Below are positions 43,093 to 55,379 of a DNA stretch of 56,927 nucleotides, one piece after another. Position 1 is the stretch's first letter. Each line of letters begins with the position of its first letter. Under the pieces are notes generated by a model, which did no database searches, was not told where the DNA came from, and worked only from the letters and a program-made list of their open reading frames with translations. Source of the stretch: Labilithrix sp. (lineage in GTDB: Bacteria; Myxococcota_A; Polyangia; Polyangiales; Polyangiaceae); contig JAHBWC010000052.1 in NCBI GenBank assembly GCA_019637225.1, positions 1-56,927 on the forward strand, given 5' to 3'. The position numbers and the translations under genes are program-made.

Positions 43093-43704
43093 ATGCGGCT
43101 CGGTCTGCTCGGTCCAGCCGGTGGAGATGTCGGCGCGCTCGGCCGCGCCGCCGAGTTCCTTCTGAACGGCGTGCGCGTCCATCGCGCGATCTACCTGGGC
43201 AACGACGGCGCGCTCGATCGCGCGGTCGCGGCGTGGGCGCGGAAGCTCGTCGGGGACGATCCGAGCGACGAGGGAGCGTGGGCGCGCGCGGCGACCGTGG
43301 CGCTGAAGGGAACGCCGCAGGTGATCGATCGCTTCGTCGCCACCGAGCGCGCGCGGCTCCGGTTGAAGGCGCTCGAGGCGCTGCCCGAGCAGGTCGCGCG
43401 GACGATCGAGATGGTGGGCGATCGCGTCGCCATCCTCATCTACGACAAGGCGCAGCTCGACGAAGAGGACATCCTCGCGGCGAACATCCTCTTGTTCGGC
43501 AAGAGCGAAGGCCCGCTCATCCGCAAGGTGGGCGCGCGCTGGTTCGTCACGCCTGGGCCGATCGGCTCGCGCGGCGGAGGCCTCGCGGTCCTCGACGACG
43601 AGCAGAACGAGGTCGTCGTGACGATCTACGACGGGGCCGGCAAGCCGACCCACCGCGAGGCGCTCGGCTCGCTGCGCGCGAAGGCGCGCGCGGGGGAGCC
43701 ATGA
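43093..43704 (+). CDS. Degenerate YfcE/MPP-fold protein, coupled to nadD
   Basis: 203 residues from ATG 43093. The start (MRLGLLGPAGGDVGALGRA) and the RAIYLGNDGALD segment follow the order of a calcineurin-like phosphoesterase (LSDxHGN, then YLGD), but the metal-ligand Asp and His are missing. Later strands (RWFVTPGPIG, GGLAVLDDEQNEVVVTIYD) match the NPGSV and closing strands of that fold. I infer a catalytically dead metallophosphoesterase relative; this is tentative. The stop overlaps the nadD ATG (ATGA at 43701-43704). Confidence 0.6.
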   Translation: MRLGLLGPAGGDVGALGRAAEFLLNGVRVHRAIYLGNDGALDRAVAAWARKLVGDDPSDEGAWARAATVALKGTPQVIDRFVATERARLRLKALEALPEQVARTIEMVGDRVAILIYDKAQLDEEDILAANILLFGKSEGPLIRKVGARWFVTPGPIGSRGGGLAVLDDEQNEVVVTIYDGAGKPTHREALGSLRAKARAGEP

Positions 43705-44312
43705 GCGTGGAGGGCCTCGAGGCGCGCGCTCCCGAAGGCGCGAGCGCGCCGATCGTCGGCGTCTTCGGCGGCAGCTTCAACCCGCCGCACCTCGCCCACG
43801 TGCTCACGCTCGCGGTCGTTCTGGCGCGGTTCGAGGTCGAGCGGCTCCTCGTCGTTCCGGCGTTCAAGCATCCGTTCGCGAAGTCGCTCGCGCCCTACGA
43901 CGATCGCGTGGCGATGTGCGAGCTCGCGATGGGCTGGCTCCCCCGCGTCGAGGTGTCGCGCGTCGAAGAGGAGCTCGGCGGCGAGAGCCGCACGCTCCGC
44001 ACGATCGAGCATCTGCGCGCGCGGCACCCGAATAGCCCCCTGCGCTTCATCATGGGCGCAGACCTGATGCTCGAGTCGTCGAAGTGGTACGCGTTCGATC
44101 GCATCTCGGCGCTCGCGCCGCCGATCGTCCTCGGGCGCGCGGGCGTAGAGTATCCAGGCGCGCCGACGCCGGTGCTGCCCGCCATCTCGAGCACCGAGGT
44201 CCGCGCGCGGCTCGCCGCGGGCGACCTCGACGGCCTCGACGAGCTCGTCCCGCCCGCCGTCATCGCCTACGCGCGCTCGCGCGCCCTCTACGCGAGCGCG
44301 AAGACCGACTAG
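43701..44312 (+). CDS. nadD: Nicotinate-nucleotide adenylyltransferase
   Basis: 203 residues from ATG 43701. The nucleotidyltransferase signature is complete: GVFGGSFNPPHLAH with His30 and His33, and ISSTEVR at 162-168 in place of the usual ISSTxIR. It makes deamido-NAD+ from nicotinate mononucleotide and ATP, the step before NadE (gene at 8223). Its start overlaps the upstream gene by 4 bp and the DUF2520 gene follows after 12 bp, so the three form an operon. Confidence 0.95.
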   Translation: MSVEGLEARAPEGASAPIVGVFGGSFNPPHLAHVLTLAVVLARFEVERLLVVPAFKHPFAKSLAPYDDRVAMCELAMGWLPRVEVSRVEEELGGESRTLRTIEHLRARHPNSPLRFIMGADLMLESSKWYAFDRISALAPPIVLGRAGVEYPGAPTPVLPAISSTEVRARLAAGDLDGLDELVPPAVIAYARSRALYASAKTD

Positions 44313-44324
44313 GATGCGCGCACG

Positions 44325-45203
44325 ATGAAGGTCTTCATCCTCGGCGCCGGCAAGGTCGGACGCGCCCTCGCCGCCGCGCTCCGGAAGCGCGGCGCCACCG
44401 TCACGCTCCGTCCCGCGCGAAAGGGCGTCCCGACGACGCGCATCGACGCTTCGATGATCGTCCTCGCCCTGCGCGATCGTCAGCTCGCGCCCGTCGCGGC
44501 GGACCTCGCGACCTCCGGCGTCGTCCCGCGGAGCGCCGTCGTCGTCCACAACGCCGGGTCGCTCCCCGCCGAGGCGCTCGAGCCGCTCCGCGGCGTGTGT
44601 GCCGGCATCGCGCAGATGCACCCGATGATCGCGTTCGCGTCGCTGAGGTCGTTCCCGACGCTCACGCGCGGCCACGTCCACGTGAAGGGAGAGCCCGCGG
44701 CGGAGAAGCGCGCGCGCGCCGTCGCGAAGACCCTCGGGATGACCCCCCGCACGTTCGCGAAGCTCGACACGGTCGGCTACCACGCGGCCGCGGGCCTCGT
44801 AGCGAACGGCGCGGCCGCGCTCGCGGCGATCGGCGTCGAGCTCCTCGTCGTCTCGGGCGTCCCGCGCACCGAGGCGCCGAAGATGCTCGGCCCGCTCCTC
44901 CGCAGCGTCGCGGAGAACGTCGAGGCCCTCGGCTTCCCCGAGGCGCTCACGGGTCCCGTCCGGCGCGGCGACGCGGGCGCCATCGAGCGTCAGCTCGTGC
45001 TCTTGCGCGAGCGGCTCCCGAGCGCGCTGCCGCTCTTCATCGCGAGCGGCCTCGCGCAGCTCCCGCTCGCCGAGCGCATCGGCGACGCGCCGAAGGCGCA
45101 CATCGAGGAGGTCGGCGCCGTCCTCCGCCGCGCGTTGCGTCAGTCGGCGCGCGAGGTTCCGAAGGCGGCGCGAGACACACATCCACGCCGATCGAGAAAA
45201 TGA
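44325..45203 (+). CDS. Rossmann-like plus DUF2520 protein
   Basis: 292 residues. The N-terminus is a dinucleotide-binding domain (MKVFILGAGKVGRALAAAL) and the C-terminal half (about 130-255) matches DUF2520, which resembles the dimerisation domain of ProC or ketopantoate reductase. It is probably an NAD(P)-dependent reductase of unknown substrate. The last about 20 residues are Lys/Arg-rich. It is the third gene of the nadD operon. Confidence 0.9.
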   Translation: MKVFILGAGKVGRALAAALRKRGATVTLRPARKGVPTTRIDASMIVLALRDRQLAPVAADLATSGVVPRSAVVVHNAGSLPAEALEPLRGVCAGIAQMHPMIAFASLRSFPTLTRGHVHVKGEPAAEKRARAVAKTLGMTPRTFAKLDTVGYHAAAGLVANGAAALAAIGVELLVVSGVPRTEAPKMLGPLLRSVAENVEALGFPEALTGPVRRGDAGAIERQLVLLRERLPSALPLFIASGLAQLPLAERIGDAPKAHIEEVGAVLRRALRQSAREVPKAARDTHPRRSRK

Positions 45204-45489
45204 CGCCCTGAGCGCACGAGGCTGTGCATGGGTTGACGGTCCTTCGCCTCGGTGAGGCCGATTCAGCTCAACCCATGCAATCTCGACCACTTGGCTAACT
45301 CAGCCAAGGTGGACCGTGCCTTGCAGTCGAGAGCGCCAACTTCGAGCCCGTCGAGCGTGGTCGCCGTCATGGCCGCGCTCCTCGACGCCGGAGGACGCCG
45401 GACCGACCCCTCTCTCGAGTGGTACCCCGCGAATTTCCTGACCTAACTGAAGGGTCCGGGAGAGACGCGAGGGAAATGGGGTCGTCGCC
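45204..45489. other. Intergenic region before the sigma-54 activator
   Basis: 286 bp. A short open frame of 64 codons at 45252-45446 has no coding support. An imperfect hairpin sits at 45287-45312 (CCACTTGGCT against AGCCAAGGTGG with one bulge). No sigma-54 -24/-12 site was accepted. The activator promoter is expected near 45400-45480. Confidence 0.4.
45287..45312. terminator. Imperfect hairpin, terminator or operator candidate
   Basis: CCAC-TTGGCT pairs with AGCCAA-G-GTGG across a 5-base loop with a single bulged G, about 85 bp after the DUF2520 stop and 178 bp before the activator. No T-run follows, so an operator is as likely as a terminator. Confidence 0.3.
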
Positions 45490-49121
<3,632 letters not shown>

Positions 49122-49125
<4 letters not shown>

Positions 49126-49505
49126 ACCGCTTCATCATTGGTCGATTCGGTGTGGTCTCGCTCCTCGCTGCGCTCTTCGCAGCCGGCTGCGCGTTCGAGC
49201 AGACAGGCGACGACAGCGACGAGCAGATCGAGACGGACGACGGCTCGCAGCTCACCGGCGGTGGGGGCGGGGCCGACGAGGCGAACGGCGCGCGTCGCCT
49301 CCCCGTGAAGCAAGGCTCCTTGACGCCGAAGAAGGCCGACGAGAGCTGCGTGGGTTGTGGTCCGGTCCCCGATCCGTGGGCAAGCGGCCCCGTGCCCGAT
49401 CCGTGGACCAGCAGCAGCGGCGGCTCGAACAGCAGCAGCGGCGGTAGCAACGGCGGCTCGAACAGCAGCAGCGGCGGCTCGAACAGCAGCAGCGGCAAGC
49501 CCTGA
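49122..49505 (+). CDS. Small exported lipoprotein with duplicated GPVPDPW motif
   Basis: 127 residues. It has a signal with lipobox FAAGC, an acidic stretch (about 29-42), a Gly patch, then Cys76-V-G-Cys79 directly before two copies of GPVPDPW (80-86 and 89-95), and a Ser/Gly/Asn tail of repeated NSSSGGS units. No family is recognised. Its ATG overlaps the activator stop (ATGA) behind a strong ribosome-binding site, and an intrinsic terminator closes the unit at 49548-49585. Possibilities are a surface protein, a peptide precursor, or a sensor partner of the activator. The tail DNA is a 21-bp tandem repeat (about 49409-49497). Confidence 0.85.
49409..49497 (+). repeat. Tandem repeat encoding the Ser/Gly/Asn tail
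   Basis: Four imperfect copies of a unit close to AGCAGCAGCGGCGGCTCGAA. It is likely length-variable between strains. Confidence 0.85.
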
Positions 49506-49547
49506 GCCGGAGCAGAGGTCCCGCGTCGAGGAAAGCTCGACGAAGGT

Positions 49548-49585
49548 GAGCCGTCGGGGTCGCCCCCGGCGGCTCTCTGCTTTTT
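49548..49585 (+). terminator. Intrinsic terminator of the activator/lipoprotein unit
   Basis: GAGCCGTCGGGG (49548-49559) pairs with CCCCGGCGGCTC (49564-49575), 12 bp with one G-U wobble and a 4-base loop, followed by TCTGCTTTTT. This is the clearest Rho-independent terminator in the window, and it separates the lipoprotein from the histidine kinase. Confidence 0.9.
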
Positions 49586-49695
49586 GGGGTCCCCGCCGCC
49601 GAGCGGGCCGCGCGTCGCAGGCGCGCCGCCGAGCTCGACGGGCGCGCCGCCGTTCACGTGATCCACGGGACGAGGAACGCTAGGCTCCCTCTTCG

Positions 49696-51873
49696 GTGGA
49701 GGACCTTCGCGCCAGGACCACGCTCTTCTGCGGCGTCATCGCGTTCGCGATCGCGCTGTCGATGCTCCTCCGCGGCCGGCGGATGGCGCACTGGCTCTTC
49801 GCGGCGTTCTCGACGTGCGTCGCGTTCTGGTACGTGAGCCAGTCGCTCGCCGGGCTGCTCGAGGACCCCGCGCGATCGCGCTTCGATCGCGCCACCACGG
49901 TCCTGACCGTCCTGCTCCCGCAGTTCGCGGTGCACCTGTTCCACTCGATCACGCCGCTCGAGACGCCGAGCGCCCCCGGCGCGAGGCTGCCGAAGATCGC
50001 GGCGATGGTCGGCGTCCCGATGCTGGCGGTCGCGCTCTCGCCGTTCGAGCAAGCGGGGGGACCGATCAAGGCGCTCGCGCTCGGCGGCCTCTACCTCTAC
50101 GTCTTCGGCCTCCTCGCCGCCGCGCTCACGTCGCTCTGGCGTCGCGGCGAGAAGAGCCCGTCGCGCGCCATCCGCGACCGAATCCGCTTCCTCGCGGCCG
50201 TCGGCGCGCTCGCGATGACGTTCACGCTCGCCGACTTCGTCGCGTTCCTCGGCGTGAACCTCCCGCCGATCGGCGCCGTGCTCGCCGTCGTCTTCCTCTT
50301 CGTCCTCGCCGAGTCGCTGACGCGCCCCCGCCTGGCGGACCTCTACGAGCTGTCCGGCCGCCTGCTCGTCTCGACGGCGCTCGCCTTCGCGCTCGCCGGC
50401 ATCTTCTACGTGTTCATCACGTACATCGGGCGATTCGGCGCGATGTACCTCAACGCCGTCCTCGCCGCGATCGTCGTCCTCGTGCTCTTCGAGCCGCTCG
50501 AGCACGAGTTCGAGACGCGCATCAACCGCTTCTTCTTCCGCGAGCGCTACGACCTCGAGTCGAGCGTCGTCGAGCTCCGGCGCCGCCTCGCGCACACGCT
50601 GGAGAACGAGGAGATGATCGAGGTCGTCATCGCCGGTCTCGAGCGCTCGCGGCGCGTGACGACGTGCGCGGTCTACCTCCGCGACCAGGACAGCAACGGC
50701 TTCGACCTCGTCGGCGCGATCGGCGCCGCGCCGCCGAACCGCCTCGAGTCGCTGGCGATGCGCCCGCTGCTCGAGCGCCTCGGGCTGTCGATGTCGCTCG
50801 AGGAGCTCGCGCGCGAGGCCGATGCCCCGAACGCCGGCGAGACGATGACCCCGGTCCTGACCGCCGCCGAGGCCCTCGGGACGCTCAAGAGCTCGGTCAT
50901 CCTCGCGGTCCGCGGCGACAGCGAGGAGCTCGTCGGCCTCCTCTGCGTCGCCGACGATCGCGTGAAGGACGCGTTCACCCCCGAGGAGATCGCGCTCCTC
51001 GAGACCGTGGCCGCGCAGATGGGCGTCGCGATCGCCAACAGCCGCATCTACGACCGGATGAAGGAGCGCGACCGCCTCGCCGCGCTCGGCTCGATGGCCG
51101 CGGGCCTCGCCCACGAGGTCAAGAACCCGCTCGGCGCGATCAAGGGCGCCGCCCAGCTGCTCGAAGAGGTGACCACCGACGGCGCCCCGACCGACGATCC
51201 GACGGTGAAGGAGTTCCTCGGGATCATCCTCGAGGAGACCGACCGCCTGAACCGCGTCGTCGGGAGCTTCCTCGACTACGCGCGCCCGCACGCCGGAAAC
51301 CCCGTGCCGCTCGACATCAACGGCGCGGTCCGGCGCAGCGTGCAGATCCTGAAGAGCCAGAAGAGCGACGACGACGTCGACCTCCGCCTCGAGCTCTCCG
51401 AGCCGATCCCGCGCGCGAGCATCGATCCGGAGAAGCTCCGGCAGGTGCTGATGAACCTCGTGCAGAACGCGATCCAGGCCATGAACGGTCGCGGGCGCGT
51501 CACCATCGCGACGAGCAGCCGACGCGCGCCGCGATCGGCGTGGGTCACGTCGCCGCCGAGCGGGAACTCCGGCAGGCTCCCTCCGGACGACGCCGAGGTC
51601 GTGGAGATCAGCGTCGCCGACACCGGTCCGGGCATCAGCCAGAAGGTGCTGAAGAACCTGTTCGTCCCGTTCTTCACGACCAAGGAGCAAGGCACGGGCC
51701 TCGGCCTCGCGATCAGTCAGAGCATCGTGCAGAACGCCGGCGGCAGCATCCAGGTGCAGTCGCAGCAAGGCTCGGGGACGAAGTTCACCATCACGCTCCC
51801 GGCCTCGGACGACGTCCTCGCGACGCCGGTGCCGGCGTCGATCGCCCCTTCGCCGTCGCCCGCCGGGGAGTGA
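49696..51873 (+). CDS. Membrane sensor histidine kinase with GAF domain
   Basis: 725 residues from a GTG at 49696. About seven to eight transmembrane helices (residues 10-255) form a 7TM-like sensor. A linker and a GAF domain follow (about 290-445), then HisKA with His473 in AAGLAHEVKNPLGAI, and HATPase_c with N box NLVQNAIQAM, G1 DTGPGIS, F box FVPFFTT and G2 GTGLGLAIS. It autophosphorylates and should pass phosphate to a response regulator, none of which is seen nearby. The kinase core is NtrB-like, which often pairs with sigma-54 activators; the adjacent activator lacks a receiver domain, so a direct link is not supported. Confidence 0.93.
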   Translation: MEDLRARTTLFCGVIAFAIALSMLLRGRRMAHWLFAAFSTCVAFWYVSQSLAGLLEDPARSRFDRATTVLTVLLPQFAVHLFHSITPLETPSAPGARLPKIAAMVGVPMLAVALSPFEQAGGPIKALALGGLYLYVFGLLAAALTSLWRRGEKSPSRAIRDRIRFLAAVGALAMTFTLADFVAFLGVNLPPIGAVLAVVFLFVLAESLTRPRLADLYELSGRLLVSTALAFALAGIFYVFITYIGRFGAMYLNAVLAAIVVLVLFEPLEHEFETRINRFFFRERYDLESSVVELRRRLAHTLENEEMIEVVIAGLERSRRVTTCAVYLRDQDSNGFDLVGAIGAAPPNRLESLAMRPLLERLGLSMSLEELAREADAPNAGETMTPVLTAAEALGTLKSSVILAVRGDSEELVGLLCVADDRVKDAFTPEEIALLETVAAQMGVAIANSRIYDRMKERDRLAALGSMAAGLAHEVKNPLGAIKGAAQLLEEVTTDGAPTDDPTVKEFLGIILEETDRLNRVVGSFLDYARPHAGNPVPLDINGAVRRSVQILKSQKSDDDVDLRLELSEPIPRASIDPEKLRQVLMNLVQNAIQAMNGRGRVTIATSSRRAPRSAWVTSPPSGNSGRLPPDDAEVVEISVADTGPGISQKVLKNLFVPFFTTKEQGTGLGLAISQSIVQNAGGSIQVQSQQGSGTKFTITLPASDDVLATPVPASIAPSPSPAGE

Positions 51874-51932
51874 CCGGCGGCGACGGGCGGGCGGACGACT
51901 CGACGGCGCGGCGCGCGACGGGCCCGACGGCG

Positions 51933-52787
51933 TCAGCGGGGACGCGACGGCGGGCGCACCGTCTTCGCCTCGGAGAAGACCTCCTCGGGCGCAGCTTCCT
52001 GCGGCTCCGCCGGCTTCGGCTCCGCCGGCTTCGGCGCAGGTGGGCGGGCGCGGCGAAACGACGGCACGATCGCCTGCTTCGCGAGCAGCTGCTCGGCGCG
52101 CTGGCCGTCGAGACGAACGAGCTCGCTGTTCCTTCGTGCGCCGTCGGTGTCGCCCGCGCCGTAGGCCCGGCGGTACGCGTCGTAGAGCGCCCAGTCGCCC
52201 GTGCGCGCGGCGCCGCGGAGGATGGCGAGGAGCACGCGATCGCGATCCGACGAGGCGACGGTCTCGAGGATGGCGCCGGCGCGGAGCGCGAGCTCGGCGG
52301 GGTCGGCGACGCCGAGCGCCTCGCACATCGCCTCGTGCCACGCGCCGACCTGGAGCCGGGGCGCGACCTCGCGCAGGTGGCGGAGCGCGCGCGCGTAGAA
52401 CTGGGGCATGTCCTCCGGGGGACGCCGCGCCTCGAGCCAGAGGCGCCCCATCACGAGGTGCGTGAGCGAGCTGTCGTCGAGCGCGAGCTTCGCGTCGAGG
52501 TCCTCGAGCACCTCACGCGGCCACGCCCACACGGCGAGCTGCTCGGAGAGGTAGCGCTCGTGGACGAAGAACGACGGGTCGTGCGCCGCCCAGCGCTGCA
52601 CCGCGGTCACGATGTGCGAACGGAGCCGCGTGGCAACGACCGGATCGCGCACCAGGTCGAGGAGCCGGCGCGCCCAGTAGGCGTCGCGCGGAGCGTCCGT
52701 CATCGCGCGGACGACCTCGTCGAGGACGTCTCGCTCCTTCCCCCGTTGCACCGTCATCACGTCCATGCCCTGGCTCGCGTCGCTCAT
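51933..52787 (-). CDS. Helical protein of unknown function, paired with a Cys-rich lipoprotein
   Basis: 284 residues with GAG upstream of ATG 52787. Entirely helical, resembling TPR or HEAT-like hairpins (YWARRLLDLVRDPVVATRLRS, RLWLEARRPPEDMPQFYARAL), with a Pro/Ala/Glu tail (about 240-284, KPAEPKPAEPQ). No signal peptide and no recognised family. It follows the lipoprotein at 52797-53309 by 9 bp in the same transcript. Confidence 0.75.
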   Translation of the reverse strand: MSDASQGMDVMTVQRGKERDVLDEVVRAMTDAPRDAYWARRLLDLVRDPVVATRLRSHIVTAVQRWAAHDPSFFVHERYLSEQLAVWAWPREVLEDLDAKLALDDSSLTHLVMGRLWLEARRPPEDMPQFYARALRHLREVAPRLQVGAWHEAMCEALGVADPAELALRAGAILETVASSDRDRVLLAILRGAARTGDWALYDAYRRAYGAGDTDGARRNSELVRLDGQRAEQLLAKQAIVPSFRRARPPAPKPAEPKPAEPQEAAPEEVFSEAKTVRPPSRPR

Positions 52788-52796
52788 GGCAGGCTC

Positions 52797-53309
52797 CTAG
52801 TAGCTCGAGCACGACGGCGTCGTGCCCGCTCCGCGACCCTGCGACTCCTGCGCGTAGATGTACGCGTCGCGCCGGCACGTGCATCCGTCCTTCGAGTAGC
52901 CCGACGGGCACGTCGAGCAGCTCGAGCCGAGACCGCACTTGTTGTACCAGGGGCACTTGCTCGTGTTCGCCGAGATGATGCTCGAGTTGCGATGACAGAA
53001 GAACCCGGTGTCCGTGAAGCCCGAGACGCACGGCTTCCAGCACACGGGACCCTCGCCGCTCCACCCCGCCGGACACGCGCGGTAGCAGAGGCCGTTCTGG
53101 AACTCTTGGCCCGCCGGGCAGCGGCAGTCGAGACCGCTGCCCGTCGTCCCGACCGTGTCGGTCTCGACGGTGGGCATCGACGCGCCGTCGTCGCCCTCGG
53201 CGCTCTCGGCGCTCTCGGCGCTCTCGTCGTCCGGCCCCGCCGCGCAGCCCACGATCAGGAGAAGCGAGGTGGAGACCGCAACGAGAGAGGGAATGAGGCG
53301 CGTCGACAT
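52797..53309 (-). CDS. Cys-rich EGF-like small lipoprotein
   Basis: 170 residues from ATG 53309 with AGGA upstream. Lipobox IVGC, then an acidic AES repeat (DDESAESAESAEG), then about 16 cysteines in EGF/scavenger-like patterns: CPAGQEFQNGLCYRACPAGW, GPVCWKPC, CSTCPSGYSKDGCTC. It is probably a surface-exposed disulfide-rich domain. It leads a two-gene unit with the helical protein at 51933. Confidence 0.85.
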   Translation of the reverse strand: MSTRLIPSLVAVSTSLLLIVGCAAGPDDESAESAESAEGDDGASMPTVETDTVGTTGSGLDCRCPAGQEFQNGLCYRACPAGWSGEGPVCWKPCVSGFTDTGFFCHRNSSIISANTSKCPWYNKCGLGSSCSTCPSGYSKDGCTCRRDAYIYAQESQGRGAGTTPSCSSY

Positions 53310-53548
53310 GGGATTCGTCCTTTCGGGGTGTCCGCCGCTGCGTCGCGGCGATGACATGACCCATCGCAAGGACGAGGCCAGCGTCGACCTCGCAAATTCC
53401 CCGTTCATTTCAGGGGTGTACCGTCCGAAGGCGGCGCCTGTACCCGCTGATACAGGTGATACAGCGGCGGCCCTCACGACCCGCGCACCGATACGTCATC
53501 GAACCGGGTGACGGCCGTGGGCGCGCCGCGCGCCGGCGCGAGCGCGCG
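53310..53548. other. Intergenic region with tandem TGATACAG sites
   Basis: 239 bp upstream of the Cys-rich lipoprotein (minus) and downstream of fhs. It holds two direct copies of TGATACAG at 53448-53455 and 53457-53464, a 9-bp period, about 140 bp before the lipoprotein start. It is relatively AT-rich near 53390-53420. It probably carries the promoter and a possible activator site. Confidence 0.4.
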
Positions 53549-55222
53549 TCAGTCGTTCTGCATCAGGCCCTTGATCTTGCCGCCCGGCAGCAGCTTGATG
53601 GCGCGAGAGGCGGGGACACGCGGGAGACCGGGCATCGTCATCATCTCGCCGGTGAGCGGGACGAGGAAGCCGGCCCCCGCGGAGAGCCGGACGTCGCGCA
53701 CCGTGATGGTGAAGTCGCGCGGACGGCCGGGGATCGTCGGATCGTCGGTGAGTGAGAGCTGCGTCTTCGCCATGCAGATCGGCAGCGACGCGCCACCGAG
53801 GGCCTCGAAGCGCTCGAGGCTCTTCTCCGCGGCCCCGGTAAACAGGACGTCCGCCGCGCCGTAGACCGTGCGGGCGATCTTCCGGATCTTGTCCTTCGGC
53901 GGATCCGACAGCTCGTAGACGTACTTCGGCTTCGGCGGATCGGCGTCCGTCGCGTCGACGACCTCGCTCACCGTCCTCGCGAGCTCAAGCGCGCCCTCGC
54001 CGCCCTTTCCGAAGGCCTCCGATCGCGCGAGGCGAGCGCCGAGCGCCGCGACCGCCTGCTCGACGAGCGCGATCTCCTCCGGTGTATCGGTCGGGAAGAC
54101 GTTGATCGCGACGACGGGCGTGAGGCCGAAGGCCTTCGACGTCTCGAGGTGCTTCTCGAGGTGCGCGATCCCCTTCTTCAAGCGCTCGGCGTCGGGCTCG
54201 CCGCAGGTCTTCACCGGAGCGCCGCCGTGCATCTTGAGCGCGCGGAGCGTGGCGACGAGCACGAGGGCGCGCGGCCAGATGTTCGCCTGGCGGCACTTGA
54301 TGTCGAGGAACTTCTCGCCGCCGAGATCGAAGCCGAAGCCGGCCTCGGTGATCGCGTAGTCACCGAGCGCCATCGCGAGCCGCGTCGCGAGCACGCTGTT
54401 GCAGCCGTGCGCGATGTTTCCGAAGGGACCGCAGTGGACGATCGCCGCCCCGCCCTCCTCGGTCTGGACCAGGTTCGGCTGCAGCGCGTCGCGGAGCACG
54501 GCGGTCATCGCGCTCGCGGCGCCGATGTCGCCGGCGGTGACGGGCTTGCCCTGGTGGGTGTGCGCGACGACGATCCGACCGAGGCGCTGCTCGAGGTCCT
54601 CGTAGCTCGAGGCGAGCGCGAGCACGGCCATGACCTCGCTCGCGGCGGTGATGTCGAAGCGCTCCTCGCGCGGCACGCCGTGCGCCTTGCCGCCGAGGCC
54701 GACGATGCAGCGGCGGAGGAAGCGATCGTTCATGTCGAGCGCGCGTCCCCAGCTGATCTGCCGCGCGTCGATCTCGCCCTTGTCGGGGATCGTTTCGCCG
54801 AAGTACGTCGCGTTGTCGACCAGCGCGGAGAGGAGGTTGTGCGCCGTCGTGATCGCGTGGATGTCGCCCGTGAAGTGCAGGTTGATGTCGTCCGCGGGCG
54901 TGAGCGACGCCTTGCCGCCTCCCGTGCCTCCGCCCTTGACGCCGAACACGGGCCCGAGCGACGGCTCGCGGAGCGCGAGGACGGCGTTCTTGCCGAGGCG
55001 ACGCATGCCCATCGCGAGCGCGATCGACGTGGTCGTCTTTCCTTCGCCGGCCGGCGTCGGGTTGATCGCGGTGACGAGGACGAGGCGGCCCTTGGCGCGG
55101 GGCGGGCGCGCCAGAAGCCCGAGATCGAGCTTCGCCTTCCCGCGGCCGTAGGGGATGTAGTCGTCGTCGCCGAGACCGAGTTCTTCAGCGACGCGCGAAA
55201 TGGGACGGGGGCTCAGGTCCAT
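53549..55222 (-). CDS. fhs: Formate-tetrahydrofolate ligase
   Basis: 557 residues, full length. The ATP site TPAGEGKTT is at 56-64; GGGTGGGKA and NIAHGCNSV follow in typical order. It joins formate, ATP and tetrahydrofolate to give 10-formyl-THF in one-carbon metabolism. The ATG at 55222 starts the family-typical N-terminus. A hairpin-forming leader lies 20-58 bases upstream. No other folate gene is adjacent. Confidence 0.97.
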   Translation of the reverse strand: MDLSPRPISRVAEELGLGDDDYIPYGRGKAKLDLGLLARPPRAKGRLVLVTAINPTPAGEGKTTTSIALAMGMRRLGKNAVLALREPSLGPVFGVKGGGTGGGKASLTPADDINLHFTGDIHAITTAHNLLSALVDNATYFGETIPDKGEIDARQISWGRALDMNDRFLRRCIVGLGGKAHGVPREERFDITAASEVMAVLALASSYEDLEQRLGRIVVAHTHQGKPVTAGDIGAASAMTAVLRDALQPNLVQTEEGGAAIVHCGPFGNIAHGCNSVLATRLAMALGDYAITEAGFGFDLGGEKFLDIKCRQANIWPRALVLVATLRALKMHGGAPVKTCGEPDAERLKKGIAHLEKHLETSKAFGLTPVVAINVFPTDTPEEIALVEQAVAALGARLARSEAFGKGGEGALELARTVSEVVDATDADPPKPKYVYELSDPPKDKIRKIARTVYGAADVLFTGAAEKSLERFEALGGASLPICMAKTQLSLTDDPTIPGRPRDFTITVRDVRLSAGAGFLVPLTGEMMTMPGLPRVPASRAIKLLPGGKIKGLMQND

Positions 55223-55241
55223 GGCGGCGGATCCTGTCCCG

Positions 55242-55280
55242 GTGATTTCAGGTGCGTCAACGGCTCATTGACCTGGTCAC
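55242..55280 (-). promoter_or_regulatory. Imperfect hairpin in the fhs leader
   Basis: On the fhs strand GTGA-C-CAGG-TCAA can pair with TTGA-CGCA-CCTG-AAA-TCAC across a short loop, with internal loops. It lies between the divergent gene and the fhs ATG. It does not match a riboswitch I know; it may be part of a promoter or operator. Confidence 0.25.
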
Positions 55281-55379
55281 GATCGATCCAGGCCGACAGG
55301 CCCTTCCCGTTGATCTGCCTTGAAAATCGGTCGAAGCGGCGACGACGCGGCGGGCACACCACATGCACCCACCGCAAAC

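Noticed and set aside
45418..45436. Sigma-54 promoter upstream of the activator
   Set aside because: TGGTACCCCG gives a -24-like GG, but the -12 GC is missing at the required spacing.
45252..45446. 64-codon gene
   Set aside because: No ribosome-binding site, mixed codon use and overlap with a hairpin; coding is not supported.
49815..53354. 1179-codon open frame on the plus strand
   Set aside because: Overlaps the histidine kinase in another frame and runs antisense to the next genes; no domain features.
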